This document shows, one piece after another, positions 6,430-6,847 of a DNA stretch of 6,847 nt. Under the pieces are notes generated by a model. The model saw only the letters and a list, made by a program, of their open reading frames with translations, had not been told where the DNA came from and ran no database searches. The position numbers and the translations under genes were made by a program. How positions within the stretch are numbered: position 1 is the first letter of the stretch; each line of letters opens with the position of its first letter. Location of the stretch: assembly GCA_012270625.1 (NCBI GenBank), contig JAAXHZ010000086.1, positions 1-6,847 of the forward strand, read 5' to 3'. Source of the stretch: Dehalococcoidia bacterium. GTDB lineage: Bacteria; Chloroflexota; Dehalococcoidia; SAR202; UBA11138.

Positions 6430-6453
6430 TGACGTCTGCTGAGAGAGACGTCA
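6430..6453 (-). terminator. Hairpin just after the dehydrogenase stop
   Basis: TGACGTCT (6430-6437) and AGACGTCA (6446-6453) are perfect 8-bp inverted repeats with an eight-base loop. On the minus strand the hairpin starts 10 bases after the dehydrogenase TAG (6466-6464), where a transcript end would be expected. No T-run follows, so it is not a classical intrinsic terminator. It may be a 3'-end-protecting stem or a protein-binding palindrome. Confidence 0.4.
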
Positions 6454-6463
6454 GCGACCGGCG

Positions 6464-6847
6464 CTACTCTCCGATTATCGGATATGGAGAGAGGTCTGTG
6501 ATCCCTGCCTCAGCCAACACGTCCTCATCGTAGAGGATCTTGCCGGTGTACGACTGCGGGGCCTTCTCGCAGATGATGACACCGGCGTCTCCCATGATTA
6601 TGCCGTCCTCGCGCGCGCCGGTGTACGGGCGTTCTCCCCTGAACCAGCGCTGGCCTTCTGTCGCGATCCCGCCTCTCGGAGAGAGCGCGTTGACCGCGAT
6701 GTTGTACTTGAACAGCTCGCTCGCCAGACCCTGCGTGAACCGCTCCATGTGGGCTTTGCCCGATCCGTACGCGGTGCCGTCTGGTCGTGACGACTCGTAT
6801 GGTCCCTCGCCTGGCCCTATGGCGCCGACAGAGCTGATGTTGATGAT
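6464..6847 (-). CDS. Short-chain dehydrogenase/reductase, N-terminus beyond right edge
   Basis: The C-terminal 127 residues of a Rossmann-fold NAD(P)-dependent oxidoreductase; the reading frame is open to the window edge. The catalytic serine lies in IINISSVG at the start (visible residues 1-8), and the YxxxK pair is Tyr27 and Lys31 in AYGSGKAHMERF. NIAVNALSPRGGIATEG follows as the usual segment after the active site, where PG is more common than PR. The tail (KAPQSYTGKILYDEDVLAEA, then GITDLSPYPI) resembles a group of SDRs of unassigned substrate, by recollection. The cofactor-binding TGxxxGIG motif lies off the window, so NAD versus NADP preference cannot be judged. The ATG near 6748 is internal. 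Confidence 0.93.
   Translation of the reverse strand: MINISSVGAIGPGEGPYESSRPDGTAYGSGKAHMERFTQGLASELFKYNIAVNALSPRGGIATEGQRWFRGERPYTGAREDGIIMGDAGVIICEKAPQSYTGKILYDEDVLAEAGITDLSPYPIIGE

Overview
The window is a GC-rich bacterial chromosomal segment (roughly 60% G+C by eye) carrying ordinary housekeeping and accessory genes. Gene content (PheS, a cytoplasmic gamma-glutamyltransferase-like hydrolase, membrane-anchored ComEA, MscS-type channel, VapBC-type pair, alpha/beta hydrolase, short-chain dehydrogenase), the high GC and the style of the proteins suggest a Chloroflexota-like organism, possibly of the SAR202/Dehalococcoidia type. This is an inference from protein style, not a demonstrated assignment.

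Layout. Positions 1-860 (minus) hold the first 286 codons of pheS, with a good sigma-70-type promoter at 897-926. Positions 861-1162 separate pheS from the divergent ggt-like gene and hold a 10-bp perfect hairpin, the first copy of a 31-base purine-rich repeat and a leader with competing GATGG/CCATC pairings. Positions 1163-2857 (plus) encode a 564-residue Ntn-hydrolase of the gamma-glutamyltransferase family. The second copy of the 31-base repeat overlaps its stop codon. comEA (2978-3580) and an MscS-family channel gene (3622-4749) follow on the plus strand, probably co-transcribed. Converging on them from the minus strand is a toxin-antitoxin pair: a 46-residue antitoxin (5190-5330) whose stop codon overlaps by one base the GTG start of a PIN-domain toxin (4759-5190). 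Positions 5465-6319 (minus) encode an alpha/beta hydrolase, and 6464-6847 (minus) the C-terminal 127 residues of a short-chain dehydrogenase. The 144-base gap between these last two holds two different inverted repeats.

How the parts relate. No single pathway links these genes. The most notable points are: (1) the ggt-like protein keeps its catalytic threonine and oxyanion serines but has replaced the residues that grip the glutamyl group in E. coli GGT, so its substrate is probably not a gamma-glutamyl compound; (2) the same gene is bracketed by directly repeated 31-base elements; (3) a very small antitoxin gene sits in front of the PIN toxin, with a near-palindrome over its probable promoter. 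I see no rRNA, complete tRNA, CRISPR array, transposase or phage gene, and nothing I would call a wholly new multi-gene system.
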